Source: Thiotrichaceae bacterium
GTDB taxonomy: Bacteria > Pseudomonadota > Gammaproteobacteria > Thiotrichales > Thiotrichaceae
Direction: 5' to 3'
NCBI GenBank assembly: GCA_026989335.1
Contig: JALSJN010000001.1
Location: forward strand, 1 to 35,603
Length of the DNA stretch: 35,603 nt
Position 1 is the stretch's first letter, and each line of letters starts with the position of its first letter. Positions 27,001 to 35,541 of the stretch are shown here, piece by piece. The notes below the pieces were generated by a model, which worked only from the letters and a program-made list of their open reading frames with translations, was not told the origin of the DNA and did no database searches. Both the position numbers and the translations under genes were made by a program.

Positions 27001-27606
27001 ATGTCAGATTCTGATTCAAATACGGTTAATAAAGGGCGTAGGCGCATGCTGATAGCCGCAACATCAGTGGTTGGTGCGGTAGGTACAGCGGCCTTTGCTA
27101 CCCCGCTTCTTATCTCTTGGATGCCGAGTGAACGTGCAAAAGCAGCGGGGGCTCCCGTTGAAGTTAATGTCAGTAAAGTAGAGCCAGGTCAATTACTACG
27201 CGTTATCTGGCGTGGTAAGCCGATTTGGGTGGTTAAACGAACCGATCAAATGATCGCTGACTTGCCAAAGAATAGTGCTTTGTTAGTTGACCCAGAATCT
27301 GCGGTAGCGACACAACAACCCGACTACGCACAAAATGAGGGGCGTGCCAGAAAGCCCGATATGCTTGTATTAATCGGTATTTGCACACATTTAGGTTGTT
27401 CTCCAACTTATCGCCCAGAATTAGCACCTGCTGATTTAGGTGCTAATTGGAAAGGTGGCTGGTATTGTCCTTGTCATGGTTCACGTTTTGACTTGGCTGG
27501 TCGTGTATTTAAAAATGTACCTGCACCAACAAATCTCGTCGTTCCGCCGCATTTTTATAAAAGTGATGATGTAATCTTAATCGGTGAAGACGGAGGTGCT
27601 GCATAA
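27001..27606 (+). CDS. petA: Ubiquinol-cytochrome c reductase, Rieske iron-sulfur subunit
   Basis: The Rieske 2Fe-2S subunit of the cytochrome bc1 complex, taking an electron from ubiquinol at the Qo site. It has 201 residues. The N-terminus GRRRMLIAATSVVGAVGTAA is a Tat-type signal/anchor with a near twin-arginine stretch. Cluster ligands are in CTHLGC (C128, H130, plus disulfide C133) and CPCHGS (C156, H159, plus disulfide C158). The start follows GGAGAACATGAATC, with the ATG at 27001 preferred because the GGAG spacing fits. It overlaps petB by one base (TAATG). It is the first gene of petABC. Confidence 0.97.
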   Translation: MSDSDSNTVNKGRRRMLIAATSVVGAVGTAAFATPLLISWMPSERAKAAGAPVEVNVSKVEPGQLLRVIWRGKPIWVVKRTDQMIADLPKNSALLVDPESAVATQQPDYAQNEGRARKPDMLVLIGICTHLGCSPTYRPELAPADLGANWKGGWYCPCHGSRFDLAGRVFKNVPAPTNLVVPPHFYKSDDVILIGEDGGAA

Positions 27607-29027
27607 TGGCTGCTTACCCAAGAACAACAGAAGCAACCGGTGTACTAGGTTGGATTGATGAGCGTTTTCCTCTTCTTGAGACATGGAAAGCGCATATGTC
27701 CGAGTATTACGCGCCTAAAAACTTTAATGTATGGTATTACTTCGGTGTTTTAGCGATGCTGGTTTTAGTTATCCAGATTGTATCGGGTATCTTTTTAACC
27801 ATGCACTACAAACCCGATGCGGAGCTTGCTTTTGCCTCGGTTGAATACATTATGCGTGATGTTCCGGGTGGTTGGTTTATCCGTTATATGCATTCAACGG
27901 GTGCTTCTGCCTTCTTTATTGTTGTCTATTTTCACATGTTCCGTGGAATTATGTATGGATCCTACAAAGGCAAACGTGAGCTTGTCTGGTTGATTGGTAT
28001 GGCTCTATACTTAGCTTTAATGGCAGAAGCCTTTATGGGTTACATGCTTCCTTGGGGTCAAATGTCATTCTGGGGTGCGCAAGTTATTATTAACTTATTC
28101 CAGACGATTCCTGTAGTTGGCGATGGATTATCTATTTGGATTCGTGGTGACTTTGTTATATCTGATCCTACTTTGAATCGTTTGTTTGCCTTCCATGTGG
28201 CAGCAGTTCCATTGATTTTAGTGGCCTTAGTTTTTGTACATATCGTTGCGTTACATACGGTCGGCTCAAATAACCCTGATGGTGTTGAAATCAAAGCCAT
28301 TAAGGATGATAAGGGCATACCGCTTGATGGTATTCCGTTCCACCCTTACTACACCGTGCATGATATTCCAGCTATTGTTGTTTTCTTAATGGCATTTTTT
28401 GCTATTATTTTCTTTGCACCTGAAATGGGTGGTTATTTCTTAGAGCACGCAAACTTTGAGCCTGCTAATCCATTGAAAACACCAAAGCATATTGCCCCTG
28501 TTTGGTACTTCACTCCGTTTTATACAGTGTTACGTGCAGTGACTTTGTCACCATTTATGGGTACCTTGGCTATGTTCGGTGCTATTATTATGTTGTTCTT
28601 ATTACCTTGGCTTGATCGTAACCCGATTAAATCATGGCGCTACCGTAATACAGCACATATGCTTAACTTGGCTATTTTTGCTGCGGTATTTATGATACTT
28701 GGTTATTTGGGTGTGAAAGCAGTGACGCCTGAGTATAAAGAATTAGGTGTACGAATGACTGAAATCTACTTTTTGTTTTTCGCCGTGATCTTTGCGCACA
28801 GCAAGTCAGAAAATCCAGGTCGTTATTTAATATGGTTCCTCGTCTTAGCGGCTGCTATTATTGGTATCGACTTCTGGCGTTACAATCCAGATGATGCAGT
28901 ATCGGCAGGGCAGATCATGTGGCAATGGGTTTGGCCTATTGGTTATTTAGCACTAACTTTATTGCTCCCACTATTCTTACGTGGTTGCAATGCAGAGAAA
29001 ACAGTTCCAGAGAGGGTAACGTCATGA
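27606..29027 (+). CDS. petB: Ubiquinol-cytochrome c reductase, cytochrome b
   Basis: The membrane cytochrome b subunit carrying both b hemes and the Qo and Qi quinone sites. The 473 residues form eight or more membrane spans. Heme ligands are H96/H110 in the HSTGASAFFIVVYFHMF helix and H197/H212 in the HVAAVPLILVALVFVH helix. The Qo motif near residue 297 reads PVWY rather than the common PEWY, a known variant in beta- and gammaproteobacteria. The C-terminal part is extended by two further spans relative to the shorter mitochondrial form. It overlaps petA by one base and petC by four bases, so the three are translated together. Confidence 0.98.
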   Translation: MAAYPRTTEATGVLGWIDERFPLLETWKAHMSEYYAPKNFNVWYYFGVLAMLVLVIQIVSGIFLTMHYKPDAELAFASVEYIMRDVPGGWFIRYMHSTGASAFFIVVYFHMFRGIMYGSYKGKRELVWLIGMALYLALMAEAFMGYMLPWGQMSFWGAQVIINLFQTIPVVGDGLSIWIRGDFVISDPTLNRLFAFHVAAVPLILVALVFVHIVALHTVGSNNPDGVEIKAIKDDKGIPLDGIPFHPYYTVHDIPAIVVFLMAFFAIIFFAPEMGGYFLEHANFEPANPLKTPKHIAPVWYFTPFYTVLRAVTLSPFMGTLAMFGAIIMLFLLPWLDRNPIKSWRYRNTAHMLNLAIFAAVFMILGYLGVKAVTPEYKELGVRMTEIYFLFFAVIFAHSKSENPGRYLIWFLVLAAAIIGIDFWRYNPDDAVSAGQIMWQWVWPIGYLALTLLLPLFLRGCNAEKTVPERVTS

Positions 29028-29824
29028 GTAATAGTATTCGTAAGTGGATATTTGTTTTAACCGTTCCTGTATTGGTTGTTGGTATTTTAGGTATGATGGG
29101 CGGTGGCGCAGGCCATGGTGTCACACTTCAAAGCGCAAATGTGAATTTTGATGACAAAGCGAGCTTGCAGCGTGGTGCGAAGTATTACCAAAACTACTGC
29201 TCAGGCTGTCACTCACTACGCTTTAGTCGTTTCAATCGTGTGGCAAAAGATATTGGCCTTAACGCTGAAAATGGGTTTAGTGACGATGATGTTACAACGC
29301 TACTAAATGAGAACTTAATCTTTATCCGTGGTGAAGACGGTAAAAAAGTTAAAGTAGGCTCGTTAATGAAAACTGCGTATAACCCAAAGGCAGCAGCAGA
29401 AGCCTTTGGTGCAAGTGTGCCTGACCTTTCATTAGTTGGTCGTTCACGTGGCGCTGATTGGATTTATTCTTACCTCAATGGATTTTACCTTGACCCTTCT
29501 CGCCCTACAGGTATGAATAATACGGTCTTTAAAGATGTGGGTATGCCACATGTGCTTGGTAACTTACAAGGTTGGCAAACGCTTGATCATAATAAAGGCG
29601 ATGAACATCACGGTGCACCAAAACTAAGTTTGTCAAAACCTGGCTCAATGACAGGTGCTGAGTACGATAAGCTAACTCGAGATATTACTAACTTCTTAGC
29701 GTATGTCAGTGAACCTGCACAGTTATCGCGTAAAATGTACGGTATTTTTACCTTATTATTCTTAATGGTATTATTTGGTTTTGCTTATGCACTTTCAAAA
29801 GAATACTGGAAAGACATTCACTAA
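29024..29824 (+). CDS. petC: Ubiquinol-cytochrome c reductase, cytochrome c1
   Basis: The c-type heme subunit passing electrons from Rieske to soluble cytochrome c. The start at 29024 (MSNSIRKWIFVLTVPVL) overlaps the petB stop as ATGA, with AGAGGG eight bases upstream, giving 266 residues. A longer frame from 28919 lies inside petB and lacks family similarity. Signal peptide at residues 1-30. The heme attachment site CSGCH is at 59-63; the axial methionine is probably in the later GMPHVLGNLQGW region. A C-terminal anchor (YGIFTLLFLMVLFGFAYAL) holds it in the membrane. Terminator at 29891-29920. Confidence 0.96.
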   Translation: MSNSIRKWIFVLTVPVLVVGILGMMGGGAGHGVTLQSANVNFDDKASLQRGAKYYQNYCSGCHSLRFSRFNRVAKDIGLNAENGFSDDDVTTLLNENLIFIRGEDGKKVKVGSLMKTAYNPKAAAEAFGASVPDLSLVGRSRGADWIYSYLNGFYLDPSRPTGMNNTVFKDVGMPHVLGNLQGWQTLDHNKGDEHHGAPKLSLSKPGSMTGAEYDKLTRDITNFLAYVSEPAQLSRKMYGIFTLLFLMVLFGFAYALSKEYWKDIH

Positions 29825-29890
29825 GAGCCTTTTTGGTCAGTGTTGAGAAGAATAGCAATACCCAAATACGGCTTTTTAGTATAGAATCTG

Positions 29891-29920
29891 CGGGCTACCT
29901 TTTGGTAGCCCGTTTTTGTT
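29891..29920 (+). terminator. Rho-independent terminator of petABC
   Basis: CGGGCTACC pairs perfectly with GGTAGCCCG around TTTT, followed by TTTTTGTTT. It lies 66 bases after petC and before sspA, so sspA-sspB probably have their own promoter or depend on read-through. Confidence 0.92.
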
Positions 29921-29958
29921 TATTTTTAGCTGAATAACCAGCTTTTTAGGAGTGTTTA

Positions 29959-30591
29959 ATGACATCAGTTGCCAACCGCCGTTCGGTTATGACACTGTTT
30001 ACTTTACCCGATTGCCCGCTTTGCCATAGCGTTCGTATTGTATTGGGTGAAAAAGATATTCAGGCAGATATTTTGGAAATGGATCCAAACAATAAACCAG
30101 AAGATTTGGCTGATTTAAACCCCTATAATTCTGCTCCTACCTTGGTAGATCGTGAACTTGTGTTATATGACTCGCATGTAATTATGGAATATTTGGATGA
30201 GCGTTTTCCACATCCGCCCTTAATGCCAGTAGACCCTGTTTCTCGTGCACATACACGTTTGACGTTGTTTCGTATTAAAAAGGATTGGTTATCGCTGGTA
30301 AGTGACTTAGAAAGTGATGAGCCAGAACGCCAAGACACTGCGCGTATCATTTTAAGAGAGAGTATTCTAGCCGCCGCAGAAGTTTTTGCGATTAAACCGT
30401 ACTTCTTAAGTAATGATTTCTCACTCATTGATTGCACCATCGCGCCCATATTATGGCGCCTACCTAAGTATAAAATTGATCTACCAAATACCGATGAAGC
30501 AAAACCGATTCGTGATTATATGGATCGGGTTTTCTCACGTGAGCTGTTCCAAATATCATTAACGATGGCTGAGCAAGCGATTCGCCCTTAG
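29959..30591 (+). CDS. sspA: Stringent starvation protein A
   Basis: An RNA-polymerase-associated protein with a GST fold, needed for stationary-phase and acid-stress transcription in E. coli. The 210 residues match the family (212). N-terminal thioredoxin-like domain: MTLFTLPDCPLCHSVRIVLG, then NPYNSAPTLVDRELVLYDSHVIMEYLDERFPHPPL. C-terminal helical domain: FSLIDCTIAPILWRLPKY. At the thiol site it has CPLC, where E. coli SspA has no CxxC, so a glutaredoxin-like pair is present. TTTTAGGAG upstream is a good ribosome binding site. It is followed by sspB after 20 bases, as in most Gammaproteobacteria, and preceded by petABC, also a common order. Confidence 0.95.
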   Translation: MTSVANRRSVMTLFTLPDCPLCHSVRIVLGEKDIQADILEMDPNNKPEDLADLNPYNSAPTLVDRELVLYDSHVIMEYLDERFPHPPLMPVDPVSRAHTRLTLFRIKKDWLSLVSDLESDEPERQDTARIILRESILAAAEVFAIKPYFLSNDFSLIDCTIAPILWRLPKYKIDLPNTDEAKPIRDYMDRVFSRELFQISLTMAEQAIRP

Positions 30592-30611
30592 TTAGATAGG
30601 TATTAATACGG

Positions 30612-31055
30612 ATGCAATTTAGTTCAAACAAACCCTATTTATTACGCGCTATCTATGAGTGGGTGGTCGATAATGAAGGTACGCCTCATGTGGTATTATT
30701 TGCAGATAACCCTCAAGTCATCGTGCCTCAGCAATACATAGATAACGGCAAGATTATCTTAAACATTAATCCATCGGCAGCCGAAGAATTACTCATTGAT
30801 AATGATGGTTTGAGTTTTAAGGCGCGTTTTGGTGGCAGCCCTTATGAAATATTTTCACCAATGAATGCCATTATGTCTTTGTATGCAAGTGAAACAGGGG
30901 AAGGCATGTCTTTTGATATTGAAAATGAAGTACCGCCTGATGATACGCCGCCTAAACCTACGGGGCCAAAGTCTTTAGACAAAGTTAAGCCTACTGAAAA
31001 GCCCTCCGCTAAACCGAATAAATCAAAGCGTCCTGCTTTGAAAATAGTTAAGTAG
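30612..31055 (+). CDS. sspB: ClpXP protease specificity-enhancing factor SspB
   Basis: An adaptor delivering ssrA-tagged proteins to ClpXP. The 147 residues have the N-terminal SspB fold (KPYLLRAIYEWVVDNEGTPHVVLFADNP; INPSAAEELLIDNDGLSFKARFGGSPYEIFSPMNAIMSLYA). A flexible acidic/proline linker follows, then the terminal ClpX-binding motif RPALKIVK at 140-147, matching the RPALRVVK of E. coli. Co-transcribed with sspA. folA starts 12 bases downstream, suggesting a longer operon. Confidence 0.97.
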   Translation: MQFSSNKPYLLRAIYEWVVDNEGTPHVVLFADNPQVIVPQQYIDNGKIILNINPSAAEELLIDNDGLSFKARFGGSPYEIFSPMNAIMSLYASETGEGMSFDIENEVPPDDTPPKPTGPKSLDKVKPTEKPSAKPNKSKRPALKIVK

Positions 31056-31067
31056 CTTTTTAAATCC

Positions 31068-31568
31068 ATGAAAATTTCCATGATTGCAGCCATGGGTAAA
31101 AACAGAGTCATTGGGCTAAATAATAAAATGCCGTGGCATTTACCCGCAGACTTAAAATGGTTTAAAAAAACCACCTTGGGTAGTCCCATTATTATGGGTC
31201 GAAAAACCTATGATTCGATTGGTTTCCCGCTTCCTGGACGTTTAAATATTATTCTTAGCCGAAACCCGCAACTTAGTATAAAGGGTTGTCGTGTTGTGAA
31301 TTCATTGGATGCGGCTTTGGAACTTGCGAAAAATGAAGAAAATTCTTCTCAAGAAATATTTATTACGGGTGGGGCACATCTTTACAGTAAGTTTCTTAAA
31401 GATGCGGATAGGCTCTATCTCACATTAATTGATGAAGTCTTTGAGGGTGATACTTTTTTCCCCGATTATACGCAACTTAAATGGAATGAGGTTGATAAAA
31501 TTAAACATTTGGCTGATGAGGAGAATCCTCACGCTTATACTTTTATAACCCTAGACCGCGCACTTTAA
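31068..31568 (+). CDS. folA: Dihydrofolate reductase
   Basis: Reduces dihydrofolate to tetrahydrofolate with NADPH; target of trimethoprim. The 166 residues are the usual chromosomal size. MISMIAAMGKNRVIGLNNKMPWHLPADLKWFKK carries the catalytic Asp in PAD, then IIMGRKTYDSIGFPLPGRLNIILSR and the NADPH loop TGGAHLYSKFL, and a terminal HAYTFITLDR. It begins 12 bases after sspB and ends 13 bases before the dihydroorotase-like gene. It looks like a normal FolA, not a plasmid DfrA variant. No strong ribosome binding site is visible, consistent with operon coupling. Confidence 0.97.
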   Translation: MKISMIAAMGKNRVIGLNNKMPWHLPADLKWFKKTTLGSPIIMGRKTYDSIGFPLPGRLNIILSRNPQLSIKGCRVVNSLDAALELAKNEENSSQEIFITGGAHLYSKFLKDADRLYLTLIDEVFEGDTFFPDYTQLKWNEVDKIKHLADEENPHAYTFITLDRAL

Positions 31569-31581
31569 ACAGAAAAATCTT

Positions 31582-32991
31582 ATGGGTACTCTTTTAATAC
31601 TCAATGCAAAAATAGTGAATGAGAATACCATCACTGAGTCTGATATTTATATAAGAGGCGGTCGCATTGAAAAAATTGCTAAAGATTTGTCCGCTATGAA
31701 AGTCCAGCAAGTATTAGATGTGAAAGGTAAGTTTTTACTCCCCGGTATGATTGATGCGAATGTTCATTTTCAGCAAGACATCTCAAATAAGGACGTAAAT
31801 AAAAACAGCTGTTGTAATGAATCTCATGCTGCTGTTGCTGGTGGCGTTACCACTTATTTTGATACTCCTTCTAAAGGTAGCTCTGTTAATAGTGCTGAGC
31901 GTTTAGAACAGAAAATGCTGTTTGCCACTGAACATTCTTTAGCAAATTATTCCTACTACTTAGGAGCATCAAACAGCAATTTGGAGGAAATAAAATCACT
32001 AGATCCAAAATCTAGCTGTGGTGTTCATATTTTTATGGGAGGGACCAGGGATAATCGTTTAGTCGATGAACCAGAGCCTTTAAATGAGATTTTTAAACAT
32101 TCCCCTATTTTATTAAATACCCACTGCGAAGACACCCCAACCATTGTTGAAAATGAAGAAAGTTACCGTCAAGTATACGGTGATGATATTCCCTTTCAGT
32201 TTCATCCCAGTATCAGAACAGCAGCAGCCTGCTACGCATCCACAAAATTAGCCATTGAACTGGCTACTAACAATCATTCAAAACTTCATGTCTCTCATGT
32301 TTCAAGTACCAAAGAAGCGGAACTCTTTAGCGACTTACCCCTCATAGAAAAACAAATTACCGCTGAAGTGGGTTATGAATATCTAGTGTTTACCGATGAG
32401 GATTATGTGAGCGATACAAGTGTAAGCATCACTAATAACCACCACGCTAATGATAATGTCCTGAGTGAGGTTGAAAAGGGTGCGTTGATTAAAACGAACC
32501 CTGCCATTAAATCTGATATAGATAGAGCTAGCTTATTTCAAAGCCTAATGGATGGTTGTTTAGATACGATTGCTAGCGTGCATAAGCCCGTCACGCTTGA
32601 TGATAAACAAGGAAATTACTTCGAAGTGTTATCTGGAAATCCGTTAATTGAATTTTCACTGCCTTCGCTGTTAGAGCATTACCAAGATGGGATTTTCAGT
32701 TTAGAATTAATTGTCAACAAAACTAGCCATGCCGTTGCTGATATTTTTCAAGTAAAAGATAGAGGCTATATTAGGGAAGGCTATTGGGCTGACCTTGTCG
32801 TGATAGATACCGCGGAAGGAATCACAGCCAGCAATGATTCGATTCTTTCAAAAGCGGCTTGGACACCCTTTAATGGTTATGAGTTCCGCTCTAGTGTTTA
32901 TGCCACGGTTGTTAATGGTGATTTAGTCTATATCAATAAGCAGGTCAGAACAGGGTCAAAGGGAAGACGGGTGGAATTTTTCCGTGATTAA
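31582..32991 (+). CDS. Dihydroorotase-like amidohydrolase with altered active site
   Basis: A 469-residue amidohydrolase-superfamily protein related to the PyrC-type dihydroorotase found in many Gammaproteobacteria (GMIDANVHF; SHAAVAGGVTTYFDTP; NTHCEDTP; HVSHVSST; GYIREGYWADLVVID). Several catalytic positions differ. The segment normally GVK, with a metal-bridging carboxylated lysine, is GVH149; the segment normally ATDHAPH, with the catalytic Asp, is ASVHKPV near 331-337; and VHF is followed by QQD rather than REP. H62, H181 and H236/H239 remain. It may be inactive or act on another substrate. It follows folA by 13 bases and precedes ygiQ. Confidence 0.9.
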   Translation: MGTLLILNAKIVNENTITESDIYIRGGRIEKIAKDLSAMKVQQVLDVKGKFLLPGMIDANVHFQQDISNKDVNKNSCCNESHAAVAGGVTTYFDTPSKGSSVNSAERLEQKMLFATEHSLANYSYYLGASNSNLEEIKSLDPKSSCGVHIFMGGTRDNRLVDEPEPLNEIFKHSPILLNTHCEDTPTIVENEESYRQVYGDDIPFQFHPSIRTAAACYASTKLAIELATNNHSKLHVSHVSSTKEAELFSDLPLIEKQITAEVGYEYLVFTDEDYVSDTSVSITNNHHANDNVLSEVEKGALIKTNPAIKSDIDRASLFQSLMDGCLDTIASVHKPVTLDDKQGNYFEVLSGNPLIEFSLPSLLEHYQDGIFSLELIVNKTSHAVADIFQVKDRGYIREGYWADLVVIDTAEGITASNDSILSKAAWTPFNGYEFRSSVYATVVNGDLVYINKQVRTGSKGRRVEFFRD

Positions 32992-33061
32992 CTGCCTATG
33001 AGTGCGTTATAAACCCTAATTTATATTTCAAATGATTCTCTTTTAAAAAGTAGTAGAAACG

Positions 33062-33078
33062 GCTTTTACTTTAAAAGC
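33062..33078. other. Hairpin upstream of ygiQ
   Basis: GCTTTTA pairs with TAAAAGC around CTT. No T-run follows on the plus strand, so it is not a clear terminator for the dihydroorotase-like gene. Confidence 0.35.
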
Positions 33079-33080
33079 AA

Positions 33081-33095
33081 TGTACAATCTGTACA
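33081..33095. promoter_or_regulatory. Possible operator TGTACA-ATC-TGTACA before ygiQ
   Basis: Two copies of the palindromic hexamer TGTACA, three bases apart, end one base before the ygiQ ATG. They occupy the place where a ribosome binding site is expected, and none is visible. A repressor site or a translational element is possible. Only the symmetry is seen directly. Confidence 0.45.
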
Positions 33096-33096
33096 A

Positions 33097-35319
33097 ATGA
33101 ATATCACAGCCCCCAATCTATTTTCGTACCGTAAGTTCTGGCCACATAAATTTGGTACAGCATCGGTCCTACCCATGTCACGTGATGAGATGGATGATTT
33201 AGGCTGGGATTCGTGCGATATTATTATCGTTACCGGTGATGCTTATGTTGATCACCCTAGCTTTGGCATGGCTATTATTGGTCGTTTACTAGAGTCCCAA
33301 GGCTTTCGTGTGGGGATTATTTCTCAACCTGATTGGCGCTCTGCCGAAGACTTCCAAAGGCTGGGTAAACCTAACTTATTTTTTGGTATTGCGGCAGGTA
33401 ATATGGATTCCATGGTGAATCATTATACTGCCGATAGAAAGCCTCGCTCAGATGATGCCTACACAGCAGGTGCAAAAGCAGGCAAGCGCCCGAATCGCGC
33501 CACAGTGGTCTATGCACAACGTGCAAAAGAAGCCTATAAAGGTATACCCGTTATCATTGGTGGTATCGAGGCCAGTTTGCGGCGTATCGCACAATATGAC
33601 TATTGGACTGAAAAGGTGCGACGCTCAATACTGCCTGATTCAAAGGCGGATATGTTACTCTTTGGGAATGCAGAGCGCGCCATCGTAGAAGTAGCTCATC
33701 GACTCTCAAATGGTGAAAGAATAGGTGAGATTACCGATATTCGTGGCACAGGTTTTATGCGCCAAGGTATCCCCGAAGGCTGGACGTTAATTGATTCAAC
33801 CGACATTGATGCCGTAGGCTCTATTGAGCACCCTGATACTAATCCTTATTTAGATACAACGCAGAGTAAGGACTGTGAAAAAAACAAGGATGATCAGCAA
33901 ACAGAAGATAAATTAAACAGTAGTGCTGCACAAATTATTCATTTTCATGAACGCCCTAAAAAGCTTGATCGTACAACCACTGTTATTCGCCTACCTTCGC
34001 ATAATCAAGTCGTAGAAAGTAAAATCTTATATGCACACGCCTCACGAGTTTTTCATCTTGAAACTAATCCCGGTAATGCACGCGCTCTAGTACAAATGCA
34101 TGGTAAACGTGATGTCTGGCTAAACCCACCACCGCAACCTTTAAGCGCTAACGAGTTTGATCAGCTGTTTGAGTTTCCTTATACCCGAAAACCACATCCA
34201 ACTTACGGTGATTTGAAGATACCTGCTTACGATATGATTCGTTTCTCAATTAATATTATGCGGGGTTGTTTTGGTGGTTGTACGTTTTGTTCGATCACAG
34301 AACACGAAGGCCGGATAATTCAAAGTCGTTCAGAAGACTCTGTCATTCGAGAGATTGAGTCTATCCGCGATAATATTCCAGAATTTACCGGGATTATTTC
34401 AGACTTGGGTGGGCCAACTGCAAATATGTATCGGCTTTCCTGCAAGAGCCATAAGATTGAAGAATCTTGTCGGCGCTTATCTTGTGTCTATCCCGGCGTA
34501 TGTGAGAACTTAAATACCAACCATAAGCCACTCACCAAATTATATAAACGTGCACGAAAAGTAGAGGGGGTAAAACGTGTGTTTATTGCATCTGGCTTGC
34601 GTTATGACCTTGCCATTCGTGACCCTGAATATGTTAAAGAGTTGGTGACACATCATGTCGGTGGGCGTTTGAAAATCGCCCCAGAACATACTGAGAAAAG
34701 TACCTTATCAAGAATGATGAAACCACCGATAGGGAGTTACTTTCGCTTTAAAGAGCTGTTTGAGAAGTATTCAAAAGAAGCTGGTAAAGAGCAATATTTG
34801 ATTCCCTACTTTATCTCATCTCATCCAGGTACTACCGATGAGGATATGCTTAGCTTGGCTATATGGCTAAAAGAGAATAAGTTCAAGCCAGATCAAGTTC
34901 AGCAGTTTATACCGACACCTATGGCACTGGCATCAGCCATGTACCATACTGGGATTAATCCGCTTAAAACGGTGGGCTCAGATACCGAGCATATCGACAC
35001 TGCAAAAACTGCAAAAACTAGAAAGTTGCATAAAGCCTTTTTACGCTACCACGACTCTGAAAACTGGCAAATGATTCGTACTGCACTAAAACGTATGGGA
35101 CGTGAAGACTTAATCGGCAATGCTAAAGAGCATTTGGTACCTGAGTTTAATCATCGCTTGGAAAAAGGAAAAGGACGTGGGCAGGCTAAAGGTAATGATT
35201 TCCATCACCGTATTAAGGTCAATAGTAGTACGAAAAGTAATAAAAAATTCATGGCTAAAAACAAAAGTAGAAGCCGAGGTAAGAACCTGGCAAGTACCTC
35301 GAAAAGTCGATCACGGTAA
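33097..35319 (+). CDS. ygiQ: YgiQ-family radical SAM protein
   Basis: A 740-residue member of the UPF0313/YgiQ family of unknown reaction. The N-terminal part ([44 protein letters not shown]) is the family-specific domain. The radical SAM cluster ligands are C391, C395 and C398 in [11 protein letters not shown], followed by [36 protein letters not shown] and [13 protein letters not shown]. The C-terminus is a lysine/arginine/serine-rich tail ([20 protein letters not shown]) typical of the family and possibly nucleic-acid-binding. No Shine-Dalgarno is visible; a TGTACA pair abuts the start. No terminator is seen before the repeat at 35378. Confidence 0.95.
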   Translation: MNITAPNLFSYRKFWPHKFGTASVLPMSRDEMDDLGWDSCDIIIVTGDAYVDHPSFGMAIIGRLLESQGFRVGIISQPDWRSAEDFQRLGKPNLFFGIAAGNMDSMVNHYTADRKPRSDDAYTAGAKAGKRPNRATVVYAQRAKEAYKGIPVIIGGIEASLRRIAQYDYWTEKVRRSILPDSKADMLLFGNAERAIVEVAHRLSNGERIGEITDIRGTGFMRQGIPEGWTLIDSTDIDAVGSIEHPDTNPYLDTTQSKDCEKNKDDQQTEDKLNSSAAQIIHFHERPKKLDRTTTVIRLPSHNQVVESKILYAHASRVFHLETNPGNARALVQMHGKRDVWLNPPPQPLSANEFDQLFEFPYTRKPHPTYGDLKIPAYDMIRFSINIMRGCFGGCTFCSITEHEGRIIQSRSEDSVIREIESIRDNIPEFTGIISDLGGPTANMYRLSCKSHKIEESCRRLSCVYPGVCENLNTNHKPLTKLYKRARKVEGVKRVFIASGLRYDLAIRDPEYVKELVTHHVGGRLKIAPEHTEKSTLSRMMKPPIGSYFRFKELFEKYSKEAGKEQYLIPYFISSHPGTTDEDMLSLAIWLKENKFKPDQVQQFIPTPMALASAMYHTGINPLKTVGSDTEHIDTAKTAKTRKLHKAFLRYHDSENWQMIRTALKRMGREDLIGNAKEHLVPEFNHRLEKGKGRGQAKGNDFHHRIKVNSSTKSNKKFMAKNKSRSRGKNLASTSKSRSR

Positions 35320-35377
35320 CTACCAAGATTTTTTTGTTTGCCTAAGCCACGATTAATGTAGGAGCTTTTATTTGTTG

Positions 35378-35541
35378 TTAAGGAGAACCTGATTAAGTCG
35401 ATTAGAATTTAGCGCAGAAAAAACTGTCGCTATTTTTTTATGAAGTGAGTCGTAATAGTTATTCTATTACGCCAATCTTCGTGGAAACTACCGCAGTTTT
35501 AGCCAGCTGAAACTATTTGGACTTGATCAGGTTCTCCTTAA
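35378..35541 (+). mobile_element. Intact 164-bp MITE-like palindromic element (repeat B)
   Basis: It is bounded by near-perfect inverted arms: left TTAAGGAGAACCTGATTAAG, right the complementary CTTGATCAGGTTCTCCTTAA. Each arm ends in TTAA, possibly a target-site duplication. The interior has an 8-bp perfect hairpin, CGTAATAG/CTATTACG (35451-35471), and a second stem GTTTTAGC/GCTGAAAC (35496-35513). It contains no ORF. Degenerate or deleted copies occur at 135-204, 926-984, 5460-5563 and 26711-26744. The size, terminal inverted repeats and lack of coding capacity fit a non-autonomous element. A transposase partner is not present in the window. Confidence 0.75.

Noticed and set aside
28919..29023. 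N-terminal extension of cytochrome c1
   Set aside because: Lies inside petB; the ATGA overlap with AGAGGG marks the true start at 29024.
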